Positions 6,035 through 12,542 of a DNA stretch of 12,542 nt are shown one piece after another; position 1 is the first letter of the stretch, and the number at the start of each line of letters is the position of its first letter. The stretch is from Elusimicrobiaceae bacterium (GTDB lineage Bacteria; Elusimicrobiota; Elusimicrobia; Elusimicrobiales; Elusimicrobiaceae), in NCBI GenBank assembly GCA_024405075.1, contig JAKSPG010000019.1, positions 1-12,542 of the forward strand, given 5' to 3'. The notes below the pieces were generated by a model that was given only the letters and a program-made list of their open reading frames with translations, was not told the origin of the DNA and ran no database searches. Both the position numbers and the translations under genes were made by a program.

Positions 6035-6881
6035 GTGGGATTATACCGATAAAGTGATGGACCATTTTAAAAATCCGCGCAACGTGGGGAGTATCCCCAA
6101 CGCTGACGGTACCGGCCAAGTGGGCAGCCTAATTTGCGGAGATGCGTTGCGCCTGACAATCAAAGTAAACAAAGAGACCGAAGTAATTGAAGATGCCAAA
6201 TTTGAAACGTTCGGTTGCGCCAGTGCGATTGCTTCGTCCTCCATGCTGACCGAAATGGCCAAAGGCAAAACACTGGATGAAGCCGCCCAAATTACCAACC
6301 AGGATATTGCCGATGCATTGGGCAATTTACCGGCTGAAAAAATGCATTGCTCGGTAATGGGTATGGAAGCATTGGATGCGGCTATCAAAAGTTACCGCCA
6401 AGGTGGCAAACCCGTCGTGTTTGAACAACAAGAAGAAAAGGTAGTCTGCCGTTGTTTCAACGTGTCCGAAGAAGCCATTATTAAGGCGGTGCGCCTGAAT
6501 CATTTAACCACCGTAGAAGACGTGACCCACTTTACCAAAGCCGGCGGTGCGTGTGGGCGGTGCAAGGGCGAAATCCAAAAAATTTTAGACAAAGTAAACG
6601 GTGCTAAAGCGGAAGAAAAATCCGCGCAAAAACCGTTTAGCGAACTGACGATTGTAGAAAAAATCAAAGCGGTGGAAAAAGTACTGGAAGAAGAAATCCG
6701 CCCCAAACTCAATATGGACGGGGGATCTGCCGAATTGGTAGATTTGGCAGGAAATACGGTCAAAATCCGTCTGGTGGGTATGTGCAGCGGTTGCATGAAC
6801 GCGCAAGCCACCATTAAAAACTTTATTGAAAAAACCCTGCAAGAAAAAATAGATCCGTCCGTTACCGTAGAGCAGGCATAA
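6033..6881 (+). CDS. nifU: NifU-type Fe-S cluster scaffold protein (three-domain)
   Basis: Scaffold on which Fe-S clusters are built from sulfur supplied by NifS before transfer to target enzymes in the cytoplasm. Three domains are visible. An IscU-like domain (1-125) has the three ligand cysteines C35 (LICGD), C62 (FGCASA) and C106 (MHCSVMG). A central [2Fe-2S] BFD-like domain has C139, C141 (VCRCFNVSEE), C174 and C177 (ACGRCKGE). A C-terminal Nfu domain (about 205-282) has MDGGSAEL and the CxxC motif C251-C254 (MCSGCMNA). The 282-residue length and cysteine positions follow Azotobacter NifU closely. It is followed by nifS after 1 nt. No nitrogenase genes are seen, so a general housekeeping role, as in Helicobacter, is more likely than nitrogen fixation. 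The RBS AGGGGG lies in a hairpin. Confidence 0.93.
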   Translation: MWDYTDKVMDHFKNPRNVGSIPNADGTGQVGSLICGDALRLTIKVNKETEVIEDAKFETFGCASAIASSSMLTEMAKGKTLDEAAQITNQDIADALGNLPAEKMHCSVMGMEALDAAIKSYRQGGKPVVFEQQEEKVVCRCFNVSEEAIIKAVRLNHLTTVEDVTHFTKAGGACGRCKGEIQKILDKVNGAKAEEKSAQKPFSELTIVEKIKAVEKVLEEEIRPKLNMDGGSAELVDLAGNTVKIRLVGMCSGCMNAQATIKNFIEKTLQEKIDPSVTVEQA

Positions 6882-6882
6882 G

Positions 6883-8052
6883 ATGAAAGAAATTTACTTA
6901 GATAACAACGCGACCACCCGCTGCTACCCGCAAGTAGTAGAGGTCATGCTCCCCTACTTTAGCGAAAAGTACGGCAACGCTTCCAGCATGCACACGTTTG
7001 GCGGGGAAAACCGCCGCGTGATTGATGCCGCGCGCTTGCAGGTGGCTTCGTTAGTTAACGCAGCTTACGCAGACGAAATTATTTTTACTTCCTGCGCAAC
7101 TGAAAGTAATGACTCTGTTTTATTTTCTGCGGCAGAGGCCTTCCCGGATAAAAAACATATTATTACCTCGGCGGTAGAACACCCGGCCGTGCTGGAGCCG
7201 TGCCGCGTGTTGGAAAGCCGCGGCTGGCGGGTAGATTATATCCGCGTGGATGAAAACGGTCGCTTTGATATAGAAGAATTAAAAAATGTAATAGACGACC
7301 AAACCGCGTTGGTATCCGTCATGTGGGCCAACAACGAAACGGGGACTATTTTTCCTATTAAAGAAATTGCGCAAATCGCCCACGCGCATGGTGCATTGTT
7401 CCATACGGATGCCGTTCAAGCCATTGGCAAAGTGCCGGTAGATGTGCAAGCGGCGGGGGTGGATATGCTTTCTCTTTCGGCGCATAAATTTCACGGGCCT
7501 AAAGGCGTTGGGGCTTTGTATGTACGCCGCGGTGTGCGGTTTGTGCCGTATTTGGTCGGCGGTCACCAGGAAAAGGCCCGCCGCGCCGGGACGGAAAACG
7601 TACCCTACATTGTAGGTATCGGCAAAGCGGCCGAACTGGCCCAAAAGCGGTTGGCAAACGGCGTAACAAACCAAATCGCCGCGTTACGCGACCGGTTAGA
7701 GCAAGGCATTGTGGCCCAAATCCCCGACGTGAAAATCAATGGGGACGTACATAACCGTGTACCCAATACTACCAACATCAGCTTTGGGTATGTGGAAGGC
7801 GAATCTATTTTAATGTATTTAAACGATTTTGGCATTTGCGCTTCGTCCGGCTCGGCGTGTACGTCCGGCTCGTTGGAGCCGTCGCATGTATTGCGCGCGA
7901 TGAAAGTGCCGTTTGAATTTGCACACGGATCAATCCGGTTTTCATTATCCGATGAAAATACACAAGCCGATATTGATACCGTGCTTAAAGAACTGCCGCC
8001 TATTATTGCGCGGCTGCGTAAAATTTCGCCGTTCTCTAAAGAGAACGCTTAG
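6883..8052 (+). CDS. nifS: Cysteine desulfurase NifS/IscS family
   Basis: PLP enzyme that takes sulfur from L-cysteine, leaving alanine, and passes it as persulfide to NifU. At 389 residues it has the usual length. Motifs: YLDNNATT at the N-terminus, H100 (VEHPAV) over the PLP ring, NNETG at 150-154, HTDAVQ at 174-179, the PLP lysine K202 in SAHKFHGPKG, RRAGTEN at 233-239, and the catalytic loop SSGSACTSGSLEPSHVL with Cys326. The loop form SGSAC is that of class I (NifS/IscS) desulfurases. The start ATG follows the nifU TAA by 1 nt, with AGCAGG just upstream. The last codons form half of a terminator stem. Confidence 0.95.
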   Translation: MKEIYLDNNATTRCYPQVVEVMLPYFSEKYGNASSMHTFGGENRRVIDAARLQVASLVNAAYADEIIFTSCATESNDSVLFSAAEAFPDKKHIITSAVEHPAVLEPCRVLESRGWRVDYIRVDENGRFDIEELKNVIDDQTALVSVMWANNETGTIFPIKEIAQIAHAHGALFHTDAVQAIGKVPVDVQAAGVDMLSLSAHKFHGPKGVGALYVRRGVRFVPYLVGGHQEKARRAGTENVPYIVGIGKAAELAQKRLANGVTNQIAALRDRLEQGIVAQIPDVKINGDVHNRVPNTTNISFGYVEGESILMYLNDFGICASSGSACTSGSLEPSHVLRAMKVPFEFAHGSIRFSLSDENTQADIDTVLKELPPIIARLRKISPFSKENA

Positions 8053-8060
8053 TTTTTTTT
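8030..8060 (+). terminator. Intrinsic terminator of nifU-nifS, overlapping the nifS 3' end
   Basis: CGTTCTCT (8030-8037) pairs with AGAGAACG (8040-8047); in practice a 7-bp stem with loop TAAA. It is followed by CTTAG and eight T (8053-8060). The stem encodes the last nifS residues and the T-run starts right after the TAG stop. Confidence 0.88.
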
Positions 8061-8126
8061 GCTATGCGGTGTTAAGCCGCGCGGCAGGTAGTACCAAGCA
8101 GGTAATTATCCCCCAGGAGGAAAGAT

Positions 8127-9608
8127 ATGAGAAAATTAGTTTTGTTGTTGTCCGCGCTTTTGCTGCCACTGGCTTTGAGCGCCAAAGATACTATTGTTTA
8201 CCACACCAGCGATTCGCACGGTTTTTTCTATCCGCAAAAAGGACAAGGCGGTTTTGCGGCGTTGGCGGCTGTGCTTAAAAGCGGCCCGAAGAATTACTTG
8301 CTTTTGGACAGCGGGGACTTTGCCAACGGTACCGTGGAAACTAAAAACTCCAAAGGGCTCAAAGCCGTTGAGTTTATGAACGCGCTTAAGTACGATGCGG
8401 CTACCATCGGCAACCACGAGTTTGACTTTTACGATGCGGCCGTACCTGCTATTTTGGAAAAAGCGCAATTTGCTATATTGGCGGCCAACTTTTTTGAAGC
8501 GGGCACGCTTAAACGGCCCGAACACGTGCAGGCATATAAAATTTTCAACCGCAACGGCGTGAAATTTGCCGTTATCGGTTTAGCCAACAACAACCCTACC
8601 CAAGGGACCACAAAATACACATACACCAAGCCGCTTGTTGCACTGGAAAATGCGTTAAGCGAAGTAGAAAAACAAAACCCCGATGTAGTGCTGGCTATCG
8701 TGCATGATTCTCTGGCGGATGATAAACATGGCGGAGCCGGAGCATATGTGGCGGATATCGGCCGTCAATTTTCCGGCCGGGTAAATGTGGTGCTGGGTGG
8801 CCACGCACACAAAATTTTCCAAAACGAAAAAATAAACGATGTTCTGTTTGTAGAAAGCGGTTACTACGTTAAAAATGTAAGCAAAGTTACTATTACTACC
8901 GACGATAAAACCGGCAAGTTTGTGTCGGCTAAGTCGCAATTAATTCCGCTGTATATTAACAAAACCGGCCAGGATAAGGAAATCTTAAAACTGGGCGAAG
9001 CACTGCGCGAGCCCGGCGTGGATGAAATTGTAGGTTACACCGAAGAGCCCATGCGTAAGCGCGCTTCTAACCCGAAATTTTTGGATAACTCGCTGGATAA
9101 CTGGTTGGCCGATTTGGGCCGTGCGTACACCGGGGTGGATGTGTTTATTACCAACACTGGCGGAACACGCGTGGATATGCCCCAAGGGGCAGTTACCAAA
9201 CGCGATATCATTGATATCCACCCGTTTGAAAATACCGTTACTAAAATGACGGTGGACGGACGCATGTTAAAACGCATTGTCAAAAGCGGCCTTTCCAAAG
9301 GGCGCACGCGTTTTACCTATTCCGGTTTGGCGGTGAATTTTGTGTATAACAAGAAAGGCAAAGTAAAAGACCTGCACATTTGGGTTCACAATAAGCCACA
9401 AAAAAAACAAAAAAAATATACGATTGCCACTAGCTCGTTTATCGCACAAGGCCGCAGCGAAGGATATGCGTTTAAAGCAATCCCGGCGGACCAAAAAACG
9501 CAAGTCGGCACTAAAAACATGCGCCAGCTGTTAGAAGACGGCCTGCGCCAAGGTACGCAAAAAGACCCTGTTAAACCCGGCCCGGAAGGCCGCGTGGCGG
9601 AGCGGTAA
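8127..9608 (+). CDS. Secreted 5'-nucleotidase-family metallophosphoesterase (UshA/CpdB-like)
   Basis: Likely a periplasmic or exported two-metal phosphohydrolase that removes phosphate from nucleotides (or cyclic nucleotides, nucleotide sugars); the exact substrate cannot be told. Signal peptide at 1-19 (ALSA then KD). Calcineurin-like domain with all metal ligands: D29 and H31 (SDSHG), D64 (DSGDF), N96-H97 (GNHEFD), H193 (IVHDS), H226 and H228 (GGHAHK). C-terminal 5'-nucleotidase substrate domain from about 300: NTGGTR near 343, DIHPFENTV near 363, and SSFIAQGRSEGY near 436 in place of the usual S-x-L-x-x-G-G-D-G-Y. The start has a strong AGGAGG 8 nt upstream. The 74-bp gap after nifS contains its terminator; I see no convincing promoter there. 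The next gene, 3 nt downstream, is a degenerate homolog. The tail (KDPVKPGPEGRV) is low-complexity. Confidence 0.9.
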   Translation: MRKLVLLLSALLLPLALSAKDTIVYHTSDSHGFFYPQKGQGGFAALAAVLKSGPKNYLLLDSGDFANGTVETKNSKGLKAVEFMNALKYDAATIGNHEFDFYDAAVPAILEKAQFAILAANFFEAGTLKRPEHVQAYKIFNRNGVKFAVIGLANNNPTQGTTKYTYTKPLVALENALSEVEKQNPDVVLAIVHDSLADDKHGGAGAYVADIGRQFSGRVNVVLGGHAHKIFQNEKINDVLFVESGYYVKNVSKVTITTDDKTGKFVSAKSQLIPLYINKTGQDKEILKLGEALREPGVDEIVGYTEEPMRKRASNPKFLDNSLDNWLADLGRAYTGVDVFITNTGGTRVDMPQGAVTKRDIIDIHPFENTVTKMTVDGRMLKRIVKSGLSKGRTRFTYSGLAVNFVYNKKGKVKDLHIWVHNKPQKKQKKYTIATSSFIAQGRSEGYAFKAIPADQKTQVGTKNMRQLLEDGLRQGTQKDPVKPGPEGRVAER

Positions 9609-9611
9609 TTT

Positions 9612-11102
9612 ATGCGTATAAGCCGTATAGGAACGGGCCTGATTGCGTTGTGCCTGTTGGGAGCATGTGCGCAGGAAGAAACCGTTAAGTTAGATGTTTT
9701 TTATACGGCAGATGTAGAAGGATTTTATCACAGCCGTCCGGAACCGCGGTTTGAAAACCGCGTTTCGGGCGGCTATGGCATTTTAAAGACTTTTTTAGCT
9801 AGCCAGGAAGAACCTTTCCTTTTGTTTGACGGTGGAAATTGGTTCGGCTCCGCGCCGGAAGCTGCACTTACGCAGGGGACTTATGCCACCAAACTACTTA
9901 AAGAACTGCCGGTATCGGCTGCGGCTGTGAACGAGAAGGATTTTGCCTTCGGCTGGCCTGCCTTGCGCGGTATCCTGCGCGAGCTGCCTTACCCCGTTGT
10001 GGTTTCTAATATAGAAGTAGACAACCAGATCCCTTGGCCGATGCACGATTACCAAATTTTTACCCGCAAAGGTATTAAGATAGGGGTGTTTGGGCTGGTC
10101 GGGCCGGAAACGGTGCGTAACCACAAAACGCGGTTGGCGGGATTTTCGGTGCAGGAGCCGTTGCAAGCCGCGACGGAAATGGTTGCTAAACTGCAAAGCA
10201 AAGGGGTGGACCTCATTATTTTATTAAACGGTTGCGGCGATGACGATAATACCGCCCCGTCCGACGCACGCCTGGCCGAAGAAGTAAACGGTATCCACCT
10301 GATTTTGAGTGCCAATAAAGACCGCGAAACGCCGGAAACCGACCGTATTAACAACACTTACATTGTTTACCCCGGGGCTAAACTGGACAGCGTGGCCCAC
10401 ATCCGTTTAGTATTTGATAAAAACAAACAGTTAAAAGACGTTTTGTTTGAAGATGTCCCGTTACTGCAAGAAACGTGGGGTGAGGATGAAGCACTGGCAC
10501 AAGAGGCGGCCGAGTTGCAACAACAAACACAGCTCAAACTCAATGCGCGTGTGTCCCAAACCGAAGAGGAAATTACCTCTGCGTTGGGGCACGAGTCGGT
10601 ATTGGGGGATTTGCTGGCCGATTGCTTGTATAAGTGGTCCAAACTGGACGGGGCTATTTTAAATTCGGATTCTATCCGCAGTTCCCTGCCGCAAGGTGTT
10701 ATTACCGAGTACGACTTGTACCGTATGTACCCATACGGCGACAATATCACTTTTCTTACCATGAAAGGTGCCGCCTTTCTAAAGGCGTTGGAAGCGTCGT
10801 TGGCGGCAAAGGATAATTTTCCGCAAATTGCTGGGTTTACTGTGCAGTACAACCCGCAAGCTTCCGGCGATAGAATCAAACAAGTCACCTTGACAAACGG
10901 CCGTATCGTGCGTCCGCAGGAAACGTACCGCTTTGCCGTAACGGATCACGTGCTGGCAGGTGGGTTTGGGCACGACTATTTTATTGATTCGTTAGAATTT
11001 AAAAATACGTTTGTAGATGCCCGTCAAATTATGCGTGCCTGTTTGGTGCGGCAAAAACAAATTACACTGCCTAAACCGGGCCGCTGGAAAATTGTACCAT
11101 GA
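9612..11102 (+). CDS. Lipoprotein of the 5'-nucleotidase family with lost metal ligands (probable pseudoenzyme)
   Basis: A 496-residue protein with a lipoprotein signal (LLGAC, lipidated Cys19). The fold is that of the upstream neighbour, but catalytic motifs are replaced: DxHG is ADVEG (34-37), SGDF is GGNW (74-77), GNHEFD is VNEKDF (106-111), the catalytic-loop His region is LLNGCGD (204-210), and GGHxH is SANKD (233-237). The C-terminal domain is better kept: LGDLLADCL (331-339), NSDSIRSSLPQG (351-362, family NGGGIR), MYPYGDN (372-378), DHVLAGGFGHDYF (445-457). Catalysis by the usual two-metal centre seems impossible. A binding, scaffolding or regulatory role, perhaps with the upstream enzyme at the membrane, is inference. 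It starts 3 nt after the upstream stop (GGAG present) and overlaps dusB by 4 nt (ATGA), so the three genes form an operon. Confidence 0.85.
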   Translation: MRISRIGTGLIALCLLGACAQEETVKLDVFYTADVEGFYHSRPEPRFENRVSGGYGILKTFLASQEEPFLLFDGGNWFGSAPEAALTQGTYATKLLKELPVSAAAVNEKDFAFGWPALRGILRELPYPVVVSNIEVDNQIPWPMHDYQIFTRKGIKIGVFGLVGPETVRNHKTRLAGFSVQEPLQAATEMVAKLQSKGVDLIILLNGCGDDDNTAPSDARLAEEVNGIHLILSANKDRETPETDRINNTYIVYPGAKLDSVAHIRLVFDKNKQLKDVLFEDVPLLQETWGEDEALAQEAAELQQQTQLKLNARVSQTEEEITSALGHESVLGDLLADCLYKWSKLDGAILNSDSIRSSLPQGVITEYDLYRMYPYGDNITFLTMKGAAFLKALEASLAAKDNFPQIAGFTVQYNPQASGDRIKQVTLTNGRIVRPQETYRFAVTDHVLAGGFGHDYFIDSLEFKNTFVDARQIMRACLVRQKQITLPKPGRWKIVP

Positions 11103-12073
11103 CGCCCGTCCGTCCGCTTGCTATCGGCCGGGTTACGCTGGCCAACAACCTGATTTTAGCCCCCATGGCCGGGATTACCGACTCGCCTTTCCGCGTGCTT
11201 TGTTTGCAAGGTGGGGCGGGGCTCGTTTGTGCAGAAATGGTATCCGCCCACGCGTTGCACTTCGGTAGCGAAAAAAGCGGCCGCATGCTTCAAGTAAACC
11301 CCAAAGAACACCCTGTTTCTATGCAGATTTTCGGCTCGGACGAAGCCACTATTTCGCAAGCGGCCCGTCAGGCCCAGGATGCCGGGGCAGATATAGTAGA
11401 TTTGAATGCCGGGTGTCCCGTGAAAAAAATCAATAAAGCCGGGGCGGGTTGCGTGCTCATGAAAGACGAAGTCAAACTGGCGCGCCTGCTGACGGCGGCT
11501 GTCAAAAGTGTGCAAATTCCCGTTACACTTAAAACGCGTATCGCACTAAACCACCAAGAATTTTTGGGCGCACGGTTAGCCAAACTGGCCGAAGATTGCG
11601 GCGCGGCGGCGGTTACGTTGCACGCGCGCGCGGCGGTGGACGTACACAGCGGCGAGCCGGATGTAGAGGCCCTCGCCAAAGCGTGTGCGGCGGTAAAAAT
11701 TCCCGTCATCGGCAACGGCGGGGTAACCAGTGCGGCGCGTGTGAAAGAATTTTTGCAAGCCGGTTGCGCGGGCGTGATGATTGGGCGCGGCGCGGTGGGT
11801 AACCCGTTTATTTTCCAAGACATTATAGATGAGTTGTCCGGCCGCCCGGTGCAAGCGCACATCGCGCAAAAGCGGTTGGAAATTTATTTAAAGCTAATTG
11901 AAGAAAACGTTGCTTATTACGGCGAGCGCATCGGCATTAACCGCAGCCGCAAGACGGCGGGGTATTGGATAAGCGGTTTCCCTAACGCGGCGGCGGTACG
12001 CGGCGAATTTGTGCGGCTGGATACGCTGCATGAGGTGCGAGAGCTTTTAATAAAAACACAATCTGCGTTATAA
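11099..12073 (+). CDS. dusB: tRNA-dihydrouridine synthase, DusB-like
   Basis: FMN enzyme that reduces specific uridines of tRNA to dihydrouridine in the cytoplasm. At 324 residues it has the usual length. Motifs: LAPMAGITDSPFR at 20-32 (FMN site), DLNAGCPVKK with the catalytic Cys106, GAGCVLMKD, LKTRI with Lys145, LHARA with His175, GNGGV at 205-209, MIGRGAVGNPFIF at 227-239 (phosphate-binding), and the C-terminal helical region RKTAGYWISGFPNAAAVR. Subfamily: the GCPVKKI...GAGCVLM pattern and short C-terminus fit DusB better than DusA or DusC. The loop after His175 (AAVDVHSGEPD) differs from the common GRTRxxxYSGxAD. Its ATG overlaps the stop of the upstream lipoprotein gene (ATGA), so translation is probably coupled. 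It converges on the pilin with only 29 bp between them and no terminator visible there. Confidence 0.92.
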   Translation: MTPVRPLAIGRVTLANNLILAPMAGITDSPFRVLCLQGGAGLVCAEMVSAHALHFGSEKSGRMLQVNPKEHPVSMQIFGSDEATISQAARQAQDAGADIVDLNAGCPVKKINKAGAGCVLMKDEVKLARLLTAAVKSVQIPVTLKTRIALNHQEFLGARLAKLAEDCGAAAVTLHARAAVDVHSGEPDVEALAKACAAVKIPVIGNGGVTSAARVKEFLQAGCAGVMIGRGAVGNPFIFQDIIDELSGRPVQAHIAQKRLEIYLKLIEENVAYYGERIGINRSRKTAGYWISGFPNAAAVRGEFVRLDTLHEVRELLIKTQSAL

Positions 12074-12102
12074 ACAGTAAATGGCAAACAAGTGTAACCG
12101 CG

Positions 12103-12542
12103 CTACAACGTATACACGGTACAGGAACCGATAGAACACCCCTCTCTATCATCGGGATTTTTTCCACCTAAACTTTTGCACACCTGATTGGCCACTTTAT
12201 CGTTTTGTTTGGCGTGGCAGAACCGTGGGCCGTTCAAGTAAAACACTAATGTATTGGTATGGGCTTTATTTCCCGCATGGATGTAACCAACACTGACTCC
12301 GTTAATGTGTACGCTTATACCGCTTGGTAATTTTATCGTATATTCTTCATGCGTAATCGGGCCCGCAAACGAAACATCCAATTCATCTACCTTGGTCGTA
12401 TAAGTACCATTTGCCAAGTAATATCGTTTTTGTGCGTCTTCTATGCTTCGCAAAGTAATCATGGCTTCTGCCATGCGTGCTTTTTCTACTGCTACTTGAT
12501 ACTGCGGCAACGCCACCGCCGCCAAAATGCCGATAATTAAAA
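12103..12542 (-). CDS. Type IV pilin / pseudopilin, N-terminus beyond window
   Basis: Open to the right edge, so the start and prepilin leader are not in the window. The visible 145 residues begin inside the pilin helix (LIIGILAAVALPQYQ, then VAVEKARMAEAMITLRS) and continue into a globular domain with YYLANGTYTT and four Cys near the C-terminus (FCHAK, VCKSL, GCSIGSC). The stalk region matches the pilin at 5102-5647 closely, while the globular parts are nearly unrelated, as usual in families of paralogous pilins. No pilus assembly gene is adjacent. It is convergent with dusB. Confidence 0.88.
   Translation of the reverse strand, partial: LIIGILAAVALPQYQVAVEKARMAEAMITLRSIEDAQKRYYLANGTYTTKVDELDVSFAGPITHEEYTIKLPSGISVHINGVSVGYIHAGNKAHTNTLVFYLNGPRFCHAKQNDKVANQVCKSLGGKNPDDREGCSIGSCTVYTL

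Noticed and set aside
8061..8126. Short palindromes (GCCGCGCGGC at 8076-8085; GGTAGTACC at 8087-8095) as operators before the nucleotidase gene
   Set aside because: Short and GC-rich, not positioned against a recognisable promoter; chance is likely.

Overview
The window looks like the chromosome of a host-associated Elusimicrobiota bacterium (Elusimicrobium-like). This is an inference. It rests on two unlinked single pilin genes with near-identical Elusimicrobium-style N-termini (FTLIELL, LAAVALPQYQ, AVEK), a Gram-negative envelope (outer-membrane barrel, lipoprotein) and the general codon style. I saw no phage, IS, CRISPR, tRNA or rRNA. Gene density is high and most genes are ordinary housekeeping.

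Left half, all minus strand (transcribed right to left from a divergent promoter region near 5950-6000): a type IV pilin with a roughly 300-nt structured leader, then NAD kinase, RecN, and two small two-helix membrane proteins that are paralogs of each other. The genes are packed with overlaps or short gaps and end at a strong intrinsic terminator (about 1897-1927). Next come a secreted protein with a duplicated small beta domain fused to an outer-membrane barrel, and, directly abutting it, a glycerate kinase that runs off the window. The glycerate kinase is apparently broken by a small N-terminal deletion with frameshift.

Middle (5648-6032): a 385-bp divergent intergenic region. It carries a near-consensus minus promoter (TGGACA-N17-TATAAT) for the pilin, a TATAAT for the plus operon, a 16-bp palindrome between or overlapping them, and a dense set of long nested inverted repeats in the pilin 5' leader, some mutually exclusive.

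Right half, plus strand: nifU (three-domain Fe-S scaffold) and nifS (cysteine desulfurase) form a two-gene Fe-S assembly operon. It ends at a terminator whose stem lies inside the nifS 3' end. A second operon follows: a secreted 5'-nucleotidase-family metallophosphoesterase, a lipoprotein of the same family that has lost nearly all metal ligands (apparent pseudoenzyme), and a DusB-like tRNA-dihydrouridine synthase overlapping it by 4 nt. A second pilin, cut by the window edge, lies convergently at the right end.

The most interesting items are the structured pilin leader, the active/degenerate 5'-nucleotidase pair, the start codon of nifU buried in a perfect hairpin, and the paralogous small membrane proteins behind recN.
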